From: an uncultured Agromyces sp.
GTDB taxonomy: Bacteria > Actinomycetota > Actinomycetes > Actinomycetales > Microbacteriaceae
Reading direction: 5' to 3'
Assembly (NCBI GenBank): GCA_913053875.1
Contig: CAJXGN010000001.1
Location: 310,001-374,000, forward strand
Length of the DNA stretch: 64,000 nucleotides
The translations under genes were made by a program, and so were the position numbers. Numbering within the stretch: position 1 is the stretch's first letter; every line of letters starts with the position of its first letter. This document shows positions 32,560 through 43,915 of this stretch, in pieces. The notes beneath the pieces are model-generated. The model did not search any database. It saw only the letters and a list, made by a program, of their open reading frames with translations, and was not told where the DNA came from.

Positions 32560-35382
32560 CTACCCGGTGCGCTCGCCGGGACCCTGGTCCGCCGCCGGCC
32601 GGCGTCGGACCGCGGCGATCACGCCCCACGCGAGCAGGAGCAGGACGGTACCGCCGGTCGTGGCCAGGCCGAGGGCGCGGCCCGGGGCGGTGTAGGTCAG
32701 CTCGACCTCGTGGACCCCTGCCGGCACCGCGATCGCCGCGGCGGCATGGTCCGCGGGCACGAGCTCGGCCGGCTCGCCGTCGACGGTCGCCGTCCAGCCC
32801 GGTCGGCGGAACGAGTCCTCCACCACGAGCCAGCCGGTTCCGTCCGCCTCGATCGAGTACCGCTGGCTGTCGAGCGCGTCGGGCGCGAGGTCGACGACGG
32901 TCGCCGACGAACCGGACGCGCCGATCGTATCGGCCGGGTCCTCGAGGATCACCGTGTCGACGTCGACGTCGCCCGACGCCATCGCGTCGATGCGCTCGCC
33001 CGCGTCCGCGACGACGGTCTCGTCCGAGGCCCAGTGCACGCGCCCTCCCGCGGTCAGCCGCTCGTAGACGGTGGCGTCGCCGGTGTGCGCGACGCGGACG
33101 TCGCCGTCGGCCGGCGGCCGCATCAGGGCGATCGCGAGGTCGCCGCCGTCGGTCGCCGTCGCCGCGATGGGCTCCGATGCGCCGATGAGGGTCGCCTCCG
33201 CGACCCAGGCCTGGTCGGCCGGCAGGGCATCGGCCTGCAGTGCGACCCAGCGAGAGGAGGCCGGCACGTTCCGGTACCAGGTCTCGGTCGACGCAAGCTC
33301 CTCGCCGTCGGGGGCGACCAGGCGCACCAGGAGCCGCACACCCTCCTCGGCGGTCGCGGCACCCGGGTCGAAGTCGATGCGCAGGCCCGTCACCGGACCC
33401 GCCTGCTCGGCCGACCGCAGGACGGCACCCGACCGCACCTCGACGCTCCCCGGTGCGGGCACCTCCTCGACCGTCCCCAGCGGTGCGAGGTTCGGCTCGG
33501 CGACGACGAATCGAACCCCGTAGCGGTCGAGCACGGGCGAGGAGATCGACTCCGAGAGGCCCTCGGGATGCAGGCGGATGTAGGTGGGCGAGGCGAGCCC
33601 GACAGGGTCCACCGCCGTCACAAGGTCCTTCCACTCCTGCGTGAGGAAGTTGTGCCCGCCGAACGACCGGATCCGGTATGCGGTCTCGGTGCCCGGCGTC
33701 ATCGCCCGGCCGACCGACACGAAGCGGTCCCCGCCCAGCTCGTTCGCGAGGAATCGGTGCGTCGGGGTGTCGGCGTAGTACGACTCGTGGGTGGACGGCG
33801 CCCACCATGCGCTGACGCTCGCGGTCGCCTGGACGGAGAGGGCGATCGGGATGACCGCGGCCACGGCCAGGAAGGCCGGCCACCGCACCACCGCCACGGC
33901 CGCAGCGAACGCGATCATGCCGAGCACGAGTGCCCAGACGACCTCCGGGAGGACGATCTCGCGCGATGCTCCCGGCACCAGTCGATAGGTGGTTGCGACG
34001 AGGTACGCGCTTCCCAGCACGATCACGGCGGCGATCGCCCACCGCACGGCACGGTCCACCCGATCCGGGAGCGCCGAGTGCAGTTCGGCGTCCCGGGGTC
34101 GGATCACCGCCGCGAACCCGTACGCGGCGAGGATCGCGGCGAGGAATCCGACGAGCACTCGGACGCGATTGACCAGGTTCGACGACATGACAGGCAGTTC
34201 CTGCGCCGCGGCGAGCACCGGCCCGCCGAGGTACACGAGCGTGATGCACAGCGCGAACGCGACGCCGAAGAAGATCACCATCTGCCGACGGTGGCGCGCG
34301 TCGCGGAACAGCACAGCGGCGAGCAACAGCACGACGGCGACCACACCGATGAACGAGTATCGCTCGACGGGGTGCCCGTCCCAGGCACCGACCTCGCCCG
34401 GTCCGCCGTTGATCGACGGGACGATGGCGGACGCGAGGATGCGAAGGGGGAGGTGGTTGTCGGGCGTCTGCTGGCGGATCGAGAAGTCGATCACGGTCGA
34501 CGCGTTGACCGCGAACGGGAGGAGCAGCCAGGCCGAGAGCAGGAAACCGAGGATCACGCCCCCGAGCGCGACGAGGCCGGCGCGGAGCACCGGCATGAGC
34601 CTGCGATGGACGACGATGGCCCGCGCGAGCGCGTACGCGCCGCCCAGGTAGAGCGCGTACGCGACGACCGCGGGGAACCCGCCCTGCAGCATGCCCGCGA
34701 GGACGAGGCCGATCGGGACGATCCAGCGGATGCGCCCCGTGCTGACCGCGCCGTCGATCGCCCAGACCAGCAGCGGGATCAGTGCGGCCACCCGGGTCTG
34801 CGACCAGCCGGTCCACGCGACCATGAAGCCGCTCGAGGCGTAGACCAGGCTGGCGATCGCCCACGAGGCCGACGGCAGGCGGAGGCGACGCAGGAGCAGG
34901 CTCATGCCGACCGTGATCGCGACGATCTCGAGGAACTTGACGGCCGCTGGCGCAGCGTAGAACGGCAGCACCCACCACGGGAGCGAGAGCGGCGAGAACA
35001 CGCTCGAGGTCGGCAGCGAGCCGAGTTCGAATCCACCGGCGCTGTAAGGCGTCCACGTGCCGAGCGCCCCGTTGCGCACCGACTCCACGATCAGCATCGA
35101 CTGAGGGGCCTTCGCGTCGATCGTGTCGCCGACGAGGATGTTCGCGATCGGCGTCGGGTCGGCCAGCACCGACGACCACGGAGCGGTCCCGGTGAAGATC
35201 TCGGTGTGCTGGAAGGTCCCGATGCCGAACAGCGGCGCACCGATGCCGATCACGGTGAACGCGATCAGCGCGCCCCAGGACGCGATGTTCACGAGCCCGC
35301 GCGCACCGAGCATGCCCCGGCGCCCGAGGAACGCGAGCGCGCGCGAGCGGAACGTCGCCGCGGCGGAATCGGTCCTGCTCAT
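32560..35382 (-). CDS. YfhO family membrane glycosyltransferase-like protein
   Basis: A 940-residue polytopic membrane protein: about 13 membrane segments across residues 30-520, a large extracytoplasmic beta-rich domain (about 540-880), and a last membrane helix near residue 895-920. This is the YfhO architecture (PF09586), a GT-C-like family needed in Gram-positives for glycosylating lipoteichoic acid or wall polymers with polyprenyl-phosphate sugars. It may use the product of the convergent DPM1-like enzyme. The conserved acidic residue region is near GIGTFQHTEIFTGTAPW in the first outer loop. It lies 22 bp after rfbA, so belongs to the rfbC-rfbA operon. Confidence 0.83.
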   Translation of the reverse strand: MSRTDSAAATFRSRALAFLGRRGMLGARGLVNIASWGALIAFTVIGIGAPLFGIGTFQHTEIFTGTAPWSSVLADPTPIANILVGDTIDAKAPQSMLIVESVRNGALGTWTPYSAGGFELGSLPTSSVFSPLSLPWWVLPFYAAPAAVKFLEIVAITVGMSLLLRRLRLPSASWAIASLVYASSGFMVAWTGWSQTRVAALIPLLVWAIDGAVSTGRIRWIVPIGLVLAGMLQGGFPAVVAYALYLGGAYALARAIVVHRRLMPVLRAGLVALGGVILGFLLSAWLLLPFAVNASTVIDFSIRQQTPDNHLPLRILASAIVPSINGGPGEVGAWDGHPVERYSFIGVVAVVLLLAAVLFRDARHRRQMVIFFGVAFALCITLVYLGGPVLAAAQELPVMSSNLVNRVRVLVGFLAAILAAYGFAAVIRPRDAELHSALPDRVDRAVRWAIAAVIVLGSAYLVATTYRLVPGASREIVLPEVVWALVLGMIAFAAAVAVVRWPAFLAVAAVIPIALSVQATASVSAWWAPSTHESYYADTPTHRFLANELGGDRFVSVGRAMTPGTETAYRIRSFGGHNFLTQEWKDLVTAVDPVGLASPTYIRLHPEGLSESISSPVLDRYGVRFVVAEPNLAPLGTVEEVPAPGSVEVRSGAVLRSAEQAGPVTGLRIDFDPGAATAEEGVRLLVRLVAPDGEELASTETWYRNVPASSRWVALQADALPADQAWVAEATLIGASEPIAATATDGGDLAIALMRPPADGDVRVAHTGDATVYERLTAGGRVHWASDETVVADAGERIDAMASGDVDVDTVILEDPADTIGASGSSATVVDLAPDALDSQRYSIEADGTGWLVVEDSFRRPGWTATVDGEPAELVPADHAAAAIAVPAGVHEVELTYTAPGRALGLATTGGTVLLLLAWGVIAAVRRRPAADQGPGERTG

Positions 35383-35404
35383 GTGGCCGGGTCCGGCCGG
35401 GCCG

Positions 35405-36274
35405 TCACGCGGACAACTCCGGCAGTCGCTGGAGGTACGCGCCGTAGCCGCTCTTCACGAGCGGTGCGGCGAGCGCCGCAAGCTGCGCGTCGTCGATCCA
35501 GCCGGCGCGCCAGGCGATCTCCTCGATGCACCCGATCTTGAACCCCTGGCGGTCCTCGATCACGCGGACGTACTCCGACGCCTGCATCATCGACTCGAAG
35601 GTGCCGGTGTCGAGCCATGCGGTACCGCGGTCGAGCACCTGCACCTTGAGGTTGCCGGCGTCGAGGTAGCGCTCGTTCACGGTGGAGATCTCGAGCTCGC
35701 CGCGCGCGCTCGGCTCGATCGTCTTGGCGATCTCGACGACCTCGTTGTCGTAGAAGTAGAGTCCGGGCACCGCATAGGTGCTCTTCGGCTGGGCGGGCTT
35801 CTCCTCGATCGAGACCGCGCGGAACTCGTCATCGAACTCGACGACGCCGTACGCGGTCGGATCGCTGACCTGATACGCGAAGATGACCGCGCCCTCGACC
35901 TCGGTGTGCGTCTGGAGTGCGGTGCCGAGCCCCGACCCGTGGAAGATGTTGTCGCCGAGCACGAGCGCGACGCTGTCGTCGCCGATGAACTCCTCGCCGA
36001 TGACGAACGCCTGCGCGAGGCCATCTGGGGACGGCTGGACTGCGTACTCGAGGGTGATGCCGAGGTCGGACCCGTCGCCCAGCAGGGCGCGGAACTGCTC
36101 GTTGTACTCCGGGGTGGTGATGATGAGGATGTCCCGGATGCCCGCCATCATGAGCGTCGACAGCGGGTAGTAGATCATCGGCTTGTCGTAGATCGGCATC
36201 AGCTGCTTCGAGATGCCCTTGGTGATCGGCCAGAGTCGGGTGCCCGAACCTCCCGCCAGGATGATGCCGCGCAT
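35405..36274 (-). CDS. rfbA: Glucose-1-phosphate thymidylyltransferase
   Basis: A 289-residue nucleotidyltransferase making dTDP-glucose from glucose-1-phosphate and dTTP, the first step to dTDP-L-rhamnose. Motifs: [32 protein letters not shown] region at residues 8-39, [11 protein letters not shown] near residue 108 (metal-binding Asp), [10 protein letters not shown] near residue 158, and [14 protein letters not shown] near residue 220. The length is standard. The ATG at 36274 was chosen because the homology begins there; upstream in-frame sequence belongs to rfbC. It is spaced 4 nt from rfbC and is followed by the yfhO-family gene. Confidence 0.96.
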   Translation of the reverse strand: MRGIILAGGSGTRLWPITKGISKQLMPIYDKPMIYYPLSTLMMAGIRDILIITTPEYNEQFRALLGDGSDLGITLEYAVQPSPDGLAQAFVIGEEFIGDDSVALVLGDNIFHGSGLGTALQTHTEVEGAVIFAYQVSDPTAYGVVEFDDEFRAVSIEEKPAQPKSTYAVPGLYFYDNEVVEIAKTIEPSARGELEISTVNERYLDAGNLKVQVLDRGTAWLDTGTFESMMQASEYVRVIEDRQGFKIGCIEEIAWRAGWIDDAQLAALAAPLVKSGYGAYLQRLPELSA

Positions 36275-36278
36275 GTGC

Positions 36279-36887
36279 TCAGGCTCCCTTGTTGAGTGCG
36301 TCGTAGTAGGCCCGTGCGGCCTCCCAGGTGGGAAGCAGGCCGGATGCCGCTGCATCGGCGAGGCTCGGTGCGGACGTGTCCTTCGGCGACAGCAGCGGCT
36401 CTCCCGCGGCATCTGGGAACACCAGGCCGACGTCGGGGTCGAGCGGGTCGATCCCATGCTCGCGCTCGGCGTTGAAGGTCGAGCTCACGAGGTAGCTCAC
36501 GGTCGCGTCGTCGGTCAGCGCAACGAAGCAGTGGCCGAGACCCTCGGCGATGTAGATGGCGCGGCGATCGACGTCGTCGAGCAGCACCGAGTCCCAATTC
36601 CCGAACGTCGGCGAACCCACGCGGATGTCGATGACGAAGTCGAGTACCGCGCCATGCGTCGCGGTGACGTACTTCGCCTGGCTGGGCGGCACATCGGCGA
36701 AGTGGATGCCGCGGACGACGCCGCGCTTCGAGACCGACGTGTTGCCCTGCGCCAGCGAGAGCGAGTGCCCCACTGACTCCTCGAGCCGGTCGAACCGGTA
36801 CCACTCGAGGAACACCCCCCGGTCGTCGCCGAACTGCTTCGGGGTGATCTCGTAGCTGTCGGGGATCTCGAGTTCGCGGATCTGCAC
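36279..36887 (-). CDS. rfbC: dTDP-4-dehydrorhamnose 3,5-epimerase
   Basis: A 202-residue cupin-type epimerase, third step of dTDP-L-rhamnose synthesis. It closely follows mycobacterial Rml[19 protein letters not shown] with catalytic His62, [26 protein letters not shown] near residue 115, and the Tyr132 acid in SYLVSS. The second conserved tyrosine of the active-site strand is Phe138 here ([10 protein letters not shown]), which may affect 5-epimerisation. The GTG at 36887 lies 6 nt after TAGGAT, so the rfbC-rfbA-yfhO transcript is probably leaderless. Confidence 0.92.
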   Translation of the reverse strand: MQIRELEIPDSYEITPKQFGDDRGVFLEWYRFDRLEESVGHSLSLAQGNTSVSKRGVVRGIHFADVPPSQAKYVTATHGAVLDFVIDIRVGSPTFGNWDSVLLDDVDRRAIYIAEGLGHCFVALTDDATVSYLVSSTFNAEREHGIDPLDPDVGLVFPDAAGEPLLSPKDTSAPSLADAAASGLLPTWEAARAYYDALNKGA

Positions 36888-36893
36888 CGATGC

Positions 36894-36899
36894 ATCCTA
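36894..36899 (-). promoter_or_regulatory. -10 box of the rfbC-rfbA-yfhO operon (leaderless)
   Basis: TAGGAT on the minus strand is separated by 6 nt from the rfbC GTG, with no ribosome-binding site between. It lies in the 77-bp gap after the ATP-grasp gene stop. Confidence 0.5.
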
Positions 36900-36964
36900 C
36901 CAACGCGGCCTCCCGGTGACGTCCACCGCCAGGCGTCCCGGTGCGCAGGTCTCCACGCGCCCGA

Positions 36965-39029
<2,065 letters not shown>

Positions 39030-39030
39030 C

Positions 39031-39882
39031 GTGAGCCGCTACCTCGTCACCGGCGCCACCGGGATGCTGGGGACCGACCTGCAGGCGGCCCTGGCCGGCC
39101 GTGAGGTGACCGCACTGGGACGCGGCGACCTCGACGTCACCGACGCAGCGGCCGTGCTCGACGTCGTGGCCGGTCACGACGTCGTCGTCAACGCGGCGGC
39201 GTACACCAAGGTCGATGACGCCGAGGAGCACGAGGACGTCGCGTACGCGGTGAACGCGACCGGGGCCGGCAACCTCGCCGCCGCCGCCGCTCGCCATGGC
39301 GCCCGCATCGTGCAGTACTCGACCGACTACGTCTTCGACGGCTCCGCCACCGAGCCCTACGCCGAGGCGACCCCGCACGCACCGATCTCGGCCTACGGAC
39401 GCACCAAGGCGGCGGGCGAGCGTCTCGTCCTCGAGCACGCCGGCGACGCCGCGTTCGTCATCCGCACGGCGTGGCTGTACGGGGCGCACGGGCCGAACTT
39501 CGCCAAGACGATGCTGCGCCTCGCGGAGTCGAAGGACACCTGGAGCGTCGTCGACGACCAGGTCGGCCAGCCCACCTGGACCGCGGACCTCGCGGCGAAG
39601 ACCGTCGAACTGCTCGACTCGGATGCTCCGGGCGGCGTCTACCACGGCACCAACGAGGGTCGCACCTCGTGGTTCGGGTTCGCGCGCGCCGTGCTCGAGG
39701 AGGCCGGGATCGACCCGGAGCGGATCACGCCGACGGACAGTACGGCGTTCGTGCGGCCCGCACCGCGACCCGCGTTCTCGGTGCTCGGCCACGGCGCGTG
39801 GGAGGCGGCCGGACTGCGACCCATGCGCCCGTGGCGCGATGCCCTGCACGCAGCTGCAACCGCCGGGGCGCTCTCCACCTGA
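39031..39882 (+). CDS. rfbD: dTDP-4-dehydrorhamnose reductase
   Basis: A 283-residue NADPH-dependent reductase giving dTDP-L-rhamnose, the last pathway step. Motifs: VTGATGMLGTDLQAAL at residues 5-20, NAAAYTKVDDAEEHEDVAYAVNATG near residue 54, QYSTDYVFDGSATEPYAE near residue 92, and the Tyr-Lys catalytic pair in SAYGRTKAAGE near residue 118. RTAWLYGAHGPNFAKTML follows. The GTG start is 1 nt after the rfbB stop. Together with rfbA and rfbC on the other strand it makes the pathway complete. Confidence 0.96.
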   Translation: MSRYLVTGATGMLGTDLQAALAGREVTALGRGDLDVTDAAAVLDVVAGHDVVVNAAAYTKVDDAEEHEDVAYAVNATGAGNLAAAAARHGARIVQYSTDYVFDGSATEPYAEATPHAPISAYGRTKAAGERLVLEHAGDAAFVIRTAWLYGAHGPNFAKTMLRLAESKDTWSVVDDQVGQPTWTADLAAKTVELLDSDAPGGVYHGTNEGRTSWFGFARAVLEEAGIDPERITPTDSTAFVRPAPRPAFSVLGHGAWEAAGLRPMRPWRDALHAAATAGALST

Positions 39883-39941
39883 CCGTCGCCTCGCGTCCAC
39901 AGCCCATCGGACGTGATGCGAACGCACAGGTCCGTTCGGGT

Positions 39942-39947
39942 TAGGGT
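39942..39947 (+). promoter_or_regulatory. -10 box upstream of the first acyltransferase gene
   Basis: TAGGGT lies 48 nt before the GTG at 39996, with GGAG 5 nt before that codon. It follows the rfbD stop by 59 nt, suggesting an independent transcript. Confidence 0.4.
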
Positions 39948-39995
39948 GGTCGGCCGAGCCCTGCCTCGCCCCCCAGCCCCCTGCACCCGGAGCCC

Positions 39996-42104
39996 GTGAC
40001 GTTGAACCTGCCCACCGCCGATCGCCGTGCCCGCCGGACGGCCGGCGACGACGCCCCTGCCAAGGCCGCGCGCCGCTTCCGACCCGACATCCAGGGCCTG
40101 CGTGCGCTCGCCGTGCTGCTCGTGATCGGCGACCACTTCTTCGGCCTCCCCCGTGGCGGCTTCATCGGCGTCGACATCTTCTTCGTCATCAGCGGCTTCC
40201 TGATCACCGGGCTGCTGCTGCGCGAGCACCAGCGCACCGGCCGGATCTCGTTCCGGCACTTCTACTGGCGACGCGTGCGGCGCATCCTGCCCGCCGCCAT
40301 GCTCGTGATCGCCGTCACCGTCATCGCGGCCTACCTGCTCACGAACAGCAACAACGGCCGCAACGTCGCGGTCGACGGTGCCTGGTCCACGCTGTCGCTC
40401 GCCAACTGGCACTTCGCCGCGATCGGGAACGACTACCTCCTCGCCGACGGTCCGGTCTCCCCGCTCCGGCACTACTGGTCGCTCTCGGTCGAGGAGCAGT
40501 TCTACCTCGTCTGGCCCGCGCTGATCGTGGCCGCGGGCGCGGTCGCGGCACTCATCCGCAAGCGTTTCTCGACGGTCGTGCTCGGGCTCATCGCCGTCGT
40601 GATCGTGGCGTCGTTCGCGTGGTCGATCCTGCAGACCGCCGGCGCTCCGACCACCGCCTACTACTCGACGTTCACCCGTGCGTGGGAACTCGCGATCGGC
40701 GGCCTGCTCGCGTGGGCGGTCCCGATGCTCGCGCGGCTGCCGCGGATCCCGAGCCTCGCGCTGCAGGTCGCCGGGCTCGCGGGCATCGCGGCCTCGGTGG
40801 TGGCCATCCACGCGGGGTCCGCCTTCCCGGGGGCGATCGCGGCCCTCCCCGTACTCTCGGCCGCCGCGCTCATCGCGGGCGGCACGAGCGTGCACGCGGG
40901 GCGGAACCCGCTGCTCGAGAACCGCGTGAGCCGCTACATCGGAGACATCTCGTACTCGCTCTACCTCTGGCACTGGCCGGTGCTCATCGTCGCGACCTGG
41001 CTGATCCCCGGCATGCGGATCCGGTACCTCATCGGCCTGCTCCTGCTCGCCTTCCTCCTCGCGTCGCTCAGCTACTTCCTGGTGGAGCGTCCCATCCACG
41101 AGCGGTCGAGCTCCCGTCCCGAGCGGCAGCGGCGTCGTATCCGGCGCATCCGCGCCGTCGCGCTCTCCGTCATCACGGCGACCCTCGTCGGCGCCGTGGC
41201 CACCGCCGCCGCCCGCCCGCCGCAGGAGTTCTCGCCCGGCGGGCAATCGGAGCTCACGGCGGTCGGCGGCACGAGCCTGGAGGAGACGCTGCGGCAGCAG
41301 CTGATCGAAGCGGAGACCGCTGCAGCCTGGCCCGAGCTCACGCCGCCCATCGCGCAGGCCCCGCAGGACAAGTCGCCACTGCTCACCGACGACGAGTGCT
41401 TCAACGCCGACTCCATCGACGAGCCGTCGCAGTGCACCCACGGCGCCGAGGACGCGGACAAGCTGGCGGTCGTCATCGGCGACTCCTTCGCGATGAGCTA
41501 CTCGCCGGGCATCGAGGACGCACTCCTGCCCGAGGGCTACGCCGTGCGCAGCATCGGCTTCAGCCAGTGCCCGTACCTCGACCACCCGCTCACGATCCCG
41601 AACCGACCCGAGTTCACGGAGCGCTGCGCCGAGGCCTACGAGGAGGTGCTCGAACAGCTTGCGATCCTGCAACCCGATCTCGTCGTGCTCGCGAATGCCG
41701 AGCACGGCCTCGACCGCGACTCGGGTCCGACCTCGGAGGAGTGGACCCAAGCGCGAATCCGCACGATCGACTCGATCTCCGAGTCGGCCGACCGCGTGGT
41801 CGTCATCGAGGGCCCGCCCCTCACGGTCTCACCGACCAAGTGCCCGGCCGGTGACGAGTCGCCGGCCGACTGCTCCCGGCCGATCCCGGCGAGTTGGTAC
41901 TCGACGTGGCGCGCCGACACGGCCGCCGCCGAGGTGGCGGGCGCGGAGGTCGTGGACACCCGCGGCTGGTTCTGCGACACGCGATGTCCCACATACGCCA
42001 ACGGCATCCTCATCAAGTGGGACGAGGGGCACCTGACGACGAGCTACAGCCGATACCTGGCGCCGCTCCTGCGGCAGGCCCTCGTCGAGGACGCCGCGGA
42101 GTAG
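39996..42104 (+). CDS. OafA-like acyltransferase 3 with SGNH domain
   Basis: A 702-residue two-domain protein. Residues 25-375 form the acyltransferase-3 membrane domain with ten helices: IQGLRALAVLLVIGDHFFG with the catalytic His near residue 47, YWRRVRRILPA near residue 90, and SLSVEEQFYLVWPAL near residue 164. Residues 440-700 form an extracytoplasmic SGNH hydrolase-like domain: VVIGDSFAMSY near residue 491 with the nucleophile serine, and KWDEGHLTTS near residue 676 giving the Asp-His pair. It O-acetylates (or otherwise acylates) a surface glycan. The start is GTG. It converges with the GT2 gene 4 bp away. Confidence 0.9.
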   Translation: MTLNLPTADRRARRTAGDDAPAKAARRFRPDIQGLRALAVLLVIGDHFFGLPRGGFIGVDIFFVISGFLITGLLLREHQRTGRISFRHFYWRRVRRILPAAMLVIAVTVIAAYLLTNSNNGRNVAVDGAWSTLSLANWHFAAIGNDYLLADGPVSPLRHYWSLSVEEQFYLVWPALIVAAGAVAALIRKRFSTVVLGLIAVVIVASFAWSILQTAGAPTTAYYSTFTRAWELAIGGLLAWAVPMLARLPRIPSLALQVAGLAGIAASVVAIHAGSAFPGAIAALPVLSAAALIAGGTSVHAGRNPLLENRVSRYIGDISYSLYLWHWPVLIVATWLIPGMRIRYLIGLLLLAFLLASLSYFLVERPIHERSSSRPERQRRRIRRIRAVALSVITATLVGAVATAAARPPQEFSPGGQSELTAVGGTSLEETLRQQLIEAETAAAWPELTPPIAQAPQDKSPLLTDDECFNADSIDEPSQCTHGAEDADKLAVVIGDSFAMSYSPGIEDALLPEGYAVRSIGFSQCPYLDHPLTIPNRPEFTERCAEAYEEVLEQLAILQPDLVVLANAEHGLDRDSGPTSEEWTQARIRTIDSISESADRVVVIEGPPLTVSPTKCPAGDESPADCSRPIPASWYSTWRADTAAAEVAGAEVVDTRGWFCDTRCPTYANGILIKWDEGHLTTSYSRYLAPLLRQALVEDAAE

Positions 42105-42108
42105 CGCG

Positions 42109-43590
42109 TCAGAGCATCCGGGAGTACATCTCCACCTGCATCCGCCGCAGCCATCGCGACTGGAGCGTCTCGATGTCGGTGGGCAGGATGCGCGGGTCGC
42201 GCGACTTGGATTCGAAGTGGTACAGCCGTGCCCACGGGGTGAACACGATCGACCGGCCGGTCTGCCGGATCTTCATGTTGAGGTCGACGTCGTTGTAGTT
42301 GCCCGGGAGCGCGAGCGTGAACCCGCCGACCTCCTCGAAGACGCCGCGGGAGACGAGCGCGCACGCGGCGGTGACTCCGGAGACCTCGTGGTCGGTGACC
42401 AACGACCCGAGCGGGTCGTCGTGCCCCCCGGGCAGGCCGAACGCGGCATGTCCCGCGACGCCGCCGGTGTACACCTGCCCCGCGTGCTGGATGGTCGAGT
42501 CCTCGAAGTACAGCATCGCGCCGACCATGCCGACGCCGCGCTGCTGCGCGAGCCCGAGCATCGACTCGATCCAGTCGTCGGTGACGACCTCGACGTCGTC
42601 GTTCAGCAGCAGCAGGTACTCGCCCGTCGCCGCAGCGGCACCGCGGTTCATCTTCGCGCTGAAGTTGAACGGGGCGTCCCAGAGCACGATGCGGAGGTCG
42701 TCGCCGCAGAGATCGCGCAGGTCGGCGACGACCGCGTCGGGCGTCTCCCTGTCGCACACGACCACGAACTCGAGGTTGCGATAGGTCGACCGCTCGACGA
42801 TGCCGCGGATCGCCTCCGCGACGAGCACGCGATCGGAGCCCGCCACGTGGGCCGAGCCGCCTCGGGTCGGGATGACGATCGACACCTTCGGGTCGCCCTC
42901 GATGCGGTAGCGCAGGCGCCGGGTGAACGGGCGTACCCGCTCGATCTCCGCGGTCACTCCACAACGCCCCAGGTGCTCGCGCACCACGCGCTCCTGCGCG
43001 TCGGCGCTCGAGGCGAAGTCGACGTCACTCAGGTCTTCCCGTGCGAGCACCGCGGGAACGAGCGCGACCGCGAGTCCCACTTCGTCGGCCCGCAGCACGA
43101 GATCGAGCACCTGGGCCCGACGTGCGTCCGGGCGGAATCCGCCGACCTGCTCGAGCACGGTCCGCCGCGCGACCACGAGGGGGCCGAGGTAGTCGTTGCT
43201 GCGCAGCCGGATGGGCGAGAAGCGGGGGCGGTTGAGTGCCCGCGAGCCTCGGACGGTGACCGAGTCGCCGTAGGCGACCTGCACCTCCGGGAACCGGTCG
43301 AGGAAGCCCGTCACACGATCGACGGCCTCCGGCTCGACACGCCCGCGGCGGATGAGCATGAGGAACTCGGCATCGGATGCACGCCACTCACGGTTCAGCA
43401 CATCGACGTCGGCTGGGACGACGCGTACGCCGTCCTCGCGGGTGGACGGCTCGTCCTCCGTGACGACGACCCGCACCGCGTCCGCCGGCACGCCGGCTGC
43501 GAGCACGGAGGCGATCATCTCGTCGAGGTCCTCGGTGGCGTGCCCCGCCGCGTCGATCCAGGCCTCGATCCGGCTCGGAGCGTCGTTCAA
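42109..43590 (-). CDS. Glycosyltransferase family 2, long form
   Basis: A 493-residue protein. The N-terminal 200 residues are a divergent GT2-like segment (FLMLIRRGRVEPEAVDRVTGF, and PLVVARRTVLEQVGGFRPDA). The canonical GT2 domain starts near residue 210 (KVSIVIPTRGGSAHV), with LEFVVVCDRE and EYLLLLNDDVEVVTDDWIESM as the metal-binding region, and LPGNYNDVDLNMKIRQTGRSIVFTPWARLYHFES as the acceptor region. This double arrangement occurs in rhamnan and O-antigen transferases. The start is TTG at 43590 overlapping the upstream stop as TTGA, so it depends on translation of the small coiled-coil gene. Confidence 0.83.
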   Translation of the reverse strand: MNDAPSRIEAWIDAAGHATEDLDEMIASVLAAGVPADAVRVVVTEDEPSTREDGVRVVPADVDVLNREWRASDAEFLMLIRRGRVEPEAVDRVTGFLDRFPEVQVAYGDSVTVRGSRALNRPRFSPIRLRSNDYLGPLVVARRTVLEQVGGFRPDARRAQVLDLVLRADEVGLAVALVPAVLAREDLSDVDFASSADAQERVVREHLGRCGVTAEIERVRPFTRRLRYRIEGDPKVSIVIPTRGGSAHVAGSDRVLVAEAIRGIVERSTYRNLEFVVVCDRETPDAVVADLRDLCGDDLRIVLWDAPFNFSAKMNRGAAAATGEYLLLLNDDVEVVTDDWIESMLGLAQQRGVGMVGAMLYFEDSTIQHAGQVYTGGVAGHAAFGLPGGHDDPLGSLVTDHEVSGVTAACALVSRGVFEEVGGFTLALPGNYNDVDLNMKIRQTGRSIVFTPWARLYHFESKSRDPRILPTDIETLQSRWLRRMQVEMYSRML

Positions 43591-43871
43591 CTCAGGAACC
43601 GCCGCTTCGCGTAGCGCAGCGCCCGGACCGGGAACATGACGGCCCGGCCGACGCGCCATGTCGTCGACCCCTGGATGGCCACGACGTTGCGTTCGAGTGC
43701 CACGGTCTCGGTCGGCGACAGCAGCGGCGCGCTCTGCAACTCCGCTACCTGCGCCTCGAGCCCGGTGATCCGGTCCACGAGCGCGAGCCGCTCCTCGGCG
43801 GCCCGTTCCTCGGGGCTCAACTCGACGCCGGCGGCGTCATCTGCCCAGCCTGGGCCAGCGGCTTCGTTCAC
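43587..43871 (-). CDS. Small coiled-coil protein coupled to GT2
   Basis: A 94-residue protein: a polar N-terminus, a coiled coil at residues 20-48 (EERAAEERLALVDRITGLEA, then QVAELQ), and a C-terminal STTWRVGRAVMFPVRALRYAKRR segment. This TTWRxGR..-F-P-R tail is often the C-terminal end of actinobacterial glycosyltransferases, so the gene may be a detached domain that anchors or scaffolds the GT2 enzyme at the membrane. The GTG at 43871 has a GAGAGG sequence upstream. It is translationally coupled to the GT2 gene. The function is inferred only. Confidence 0.68.
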   Translation of the reverse strand: MNEAAGPGWADDAAGVELSPEERAAEERLALVDRITGLEAQVAELQSAPLLSPTETVALERNVVAIQGSTTWRVGRAVMFPVRALRYAKRRFLS

Positions 43872-43903
43872 GTGGTTCGCACCGATCCTCTCGACGACCG
43901 ACC

Positions 43904-43909
43904 TAAACT
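43904..43909 (+). promoter_or_regulatory. -10 box for leaderless GT2 gene
   Basis: TAAACT lies 6 nt before the GTG at 43916. The complement (TAGTTT) could serve the divergent coiled-coil/GT2 operon, whose start is 33 nt away on the other strand. Confidence 0.55.
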
Positions 43910-43915
43910 AGCGTA

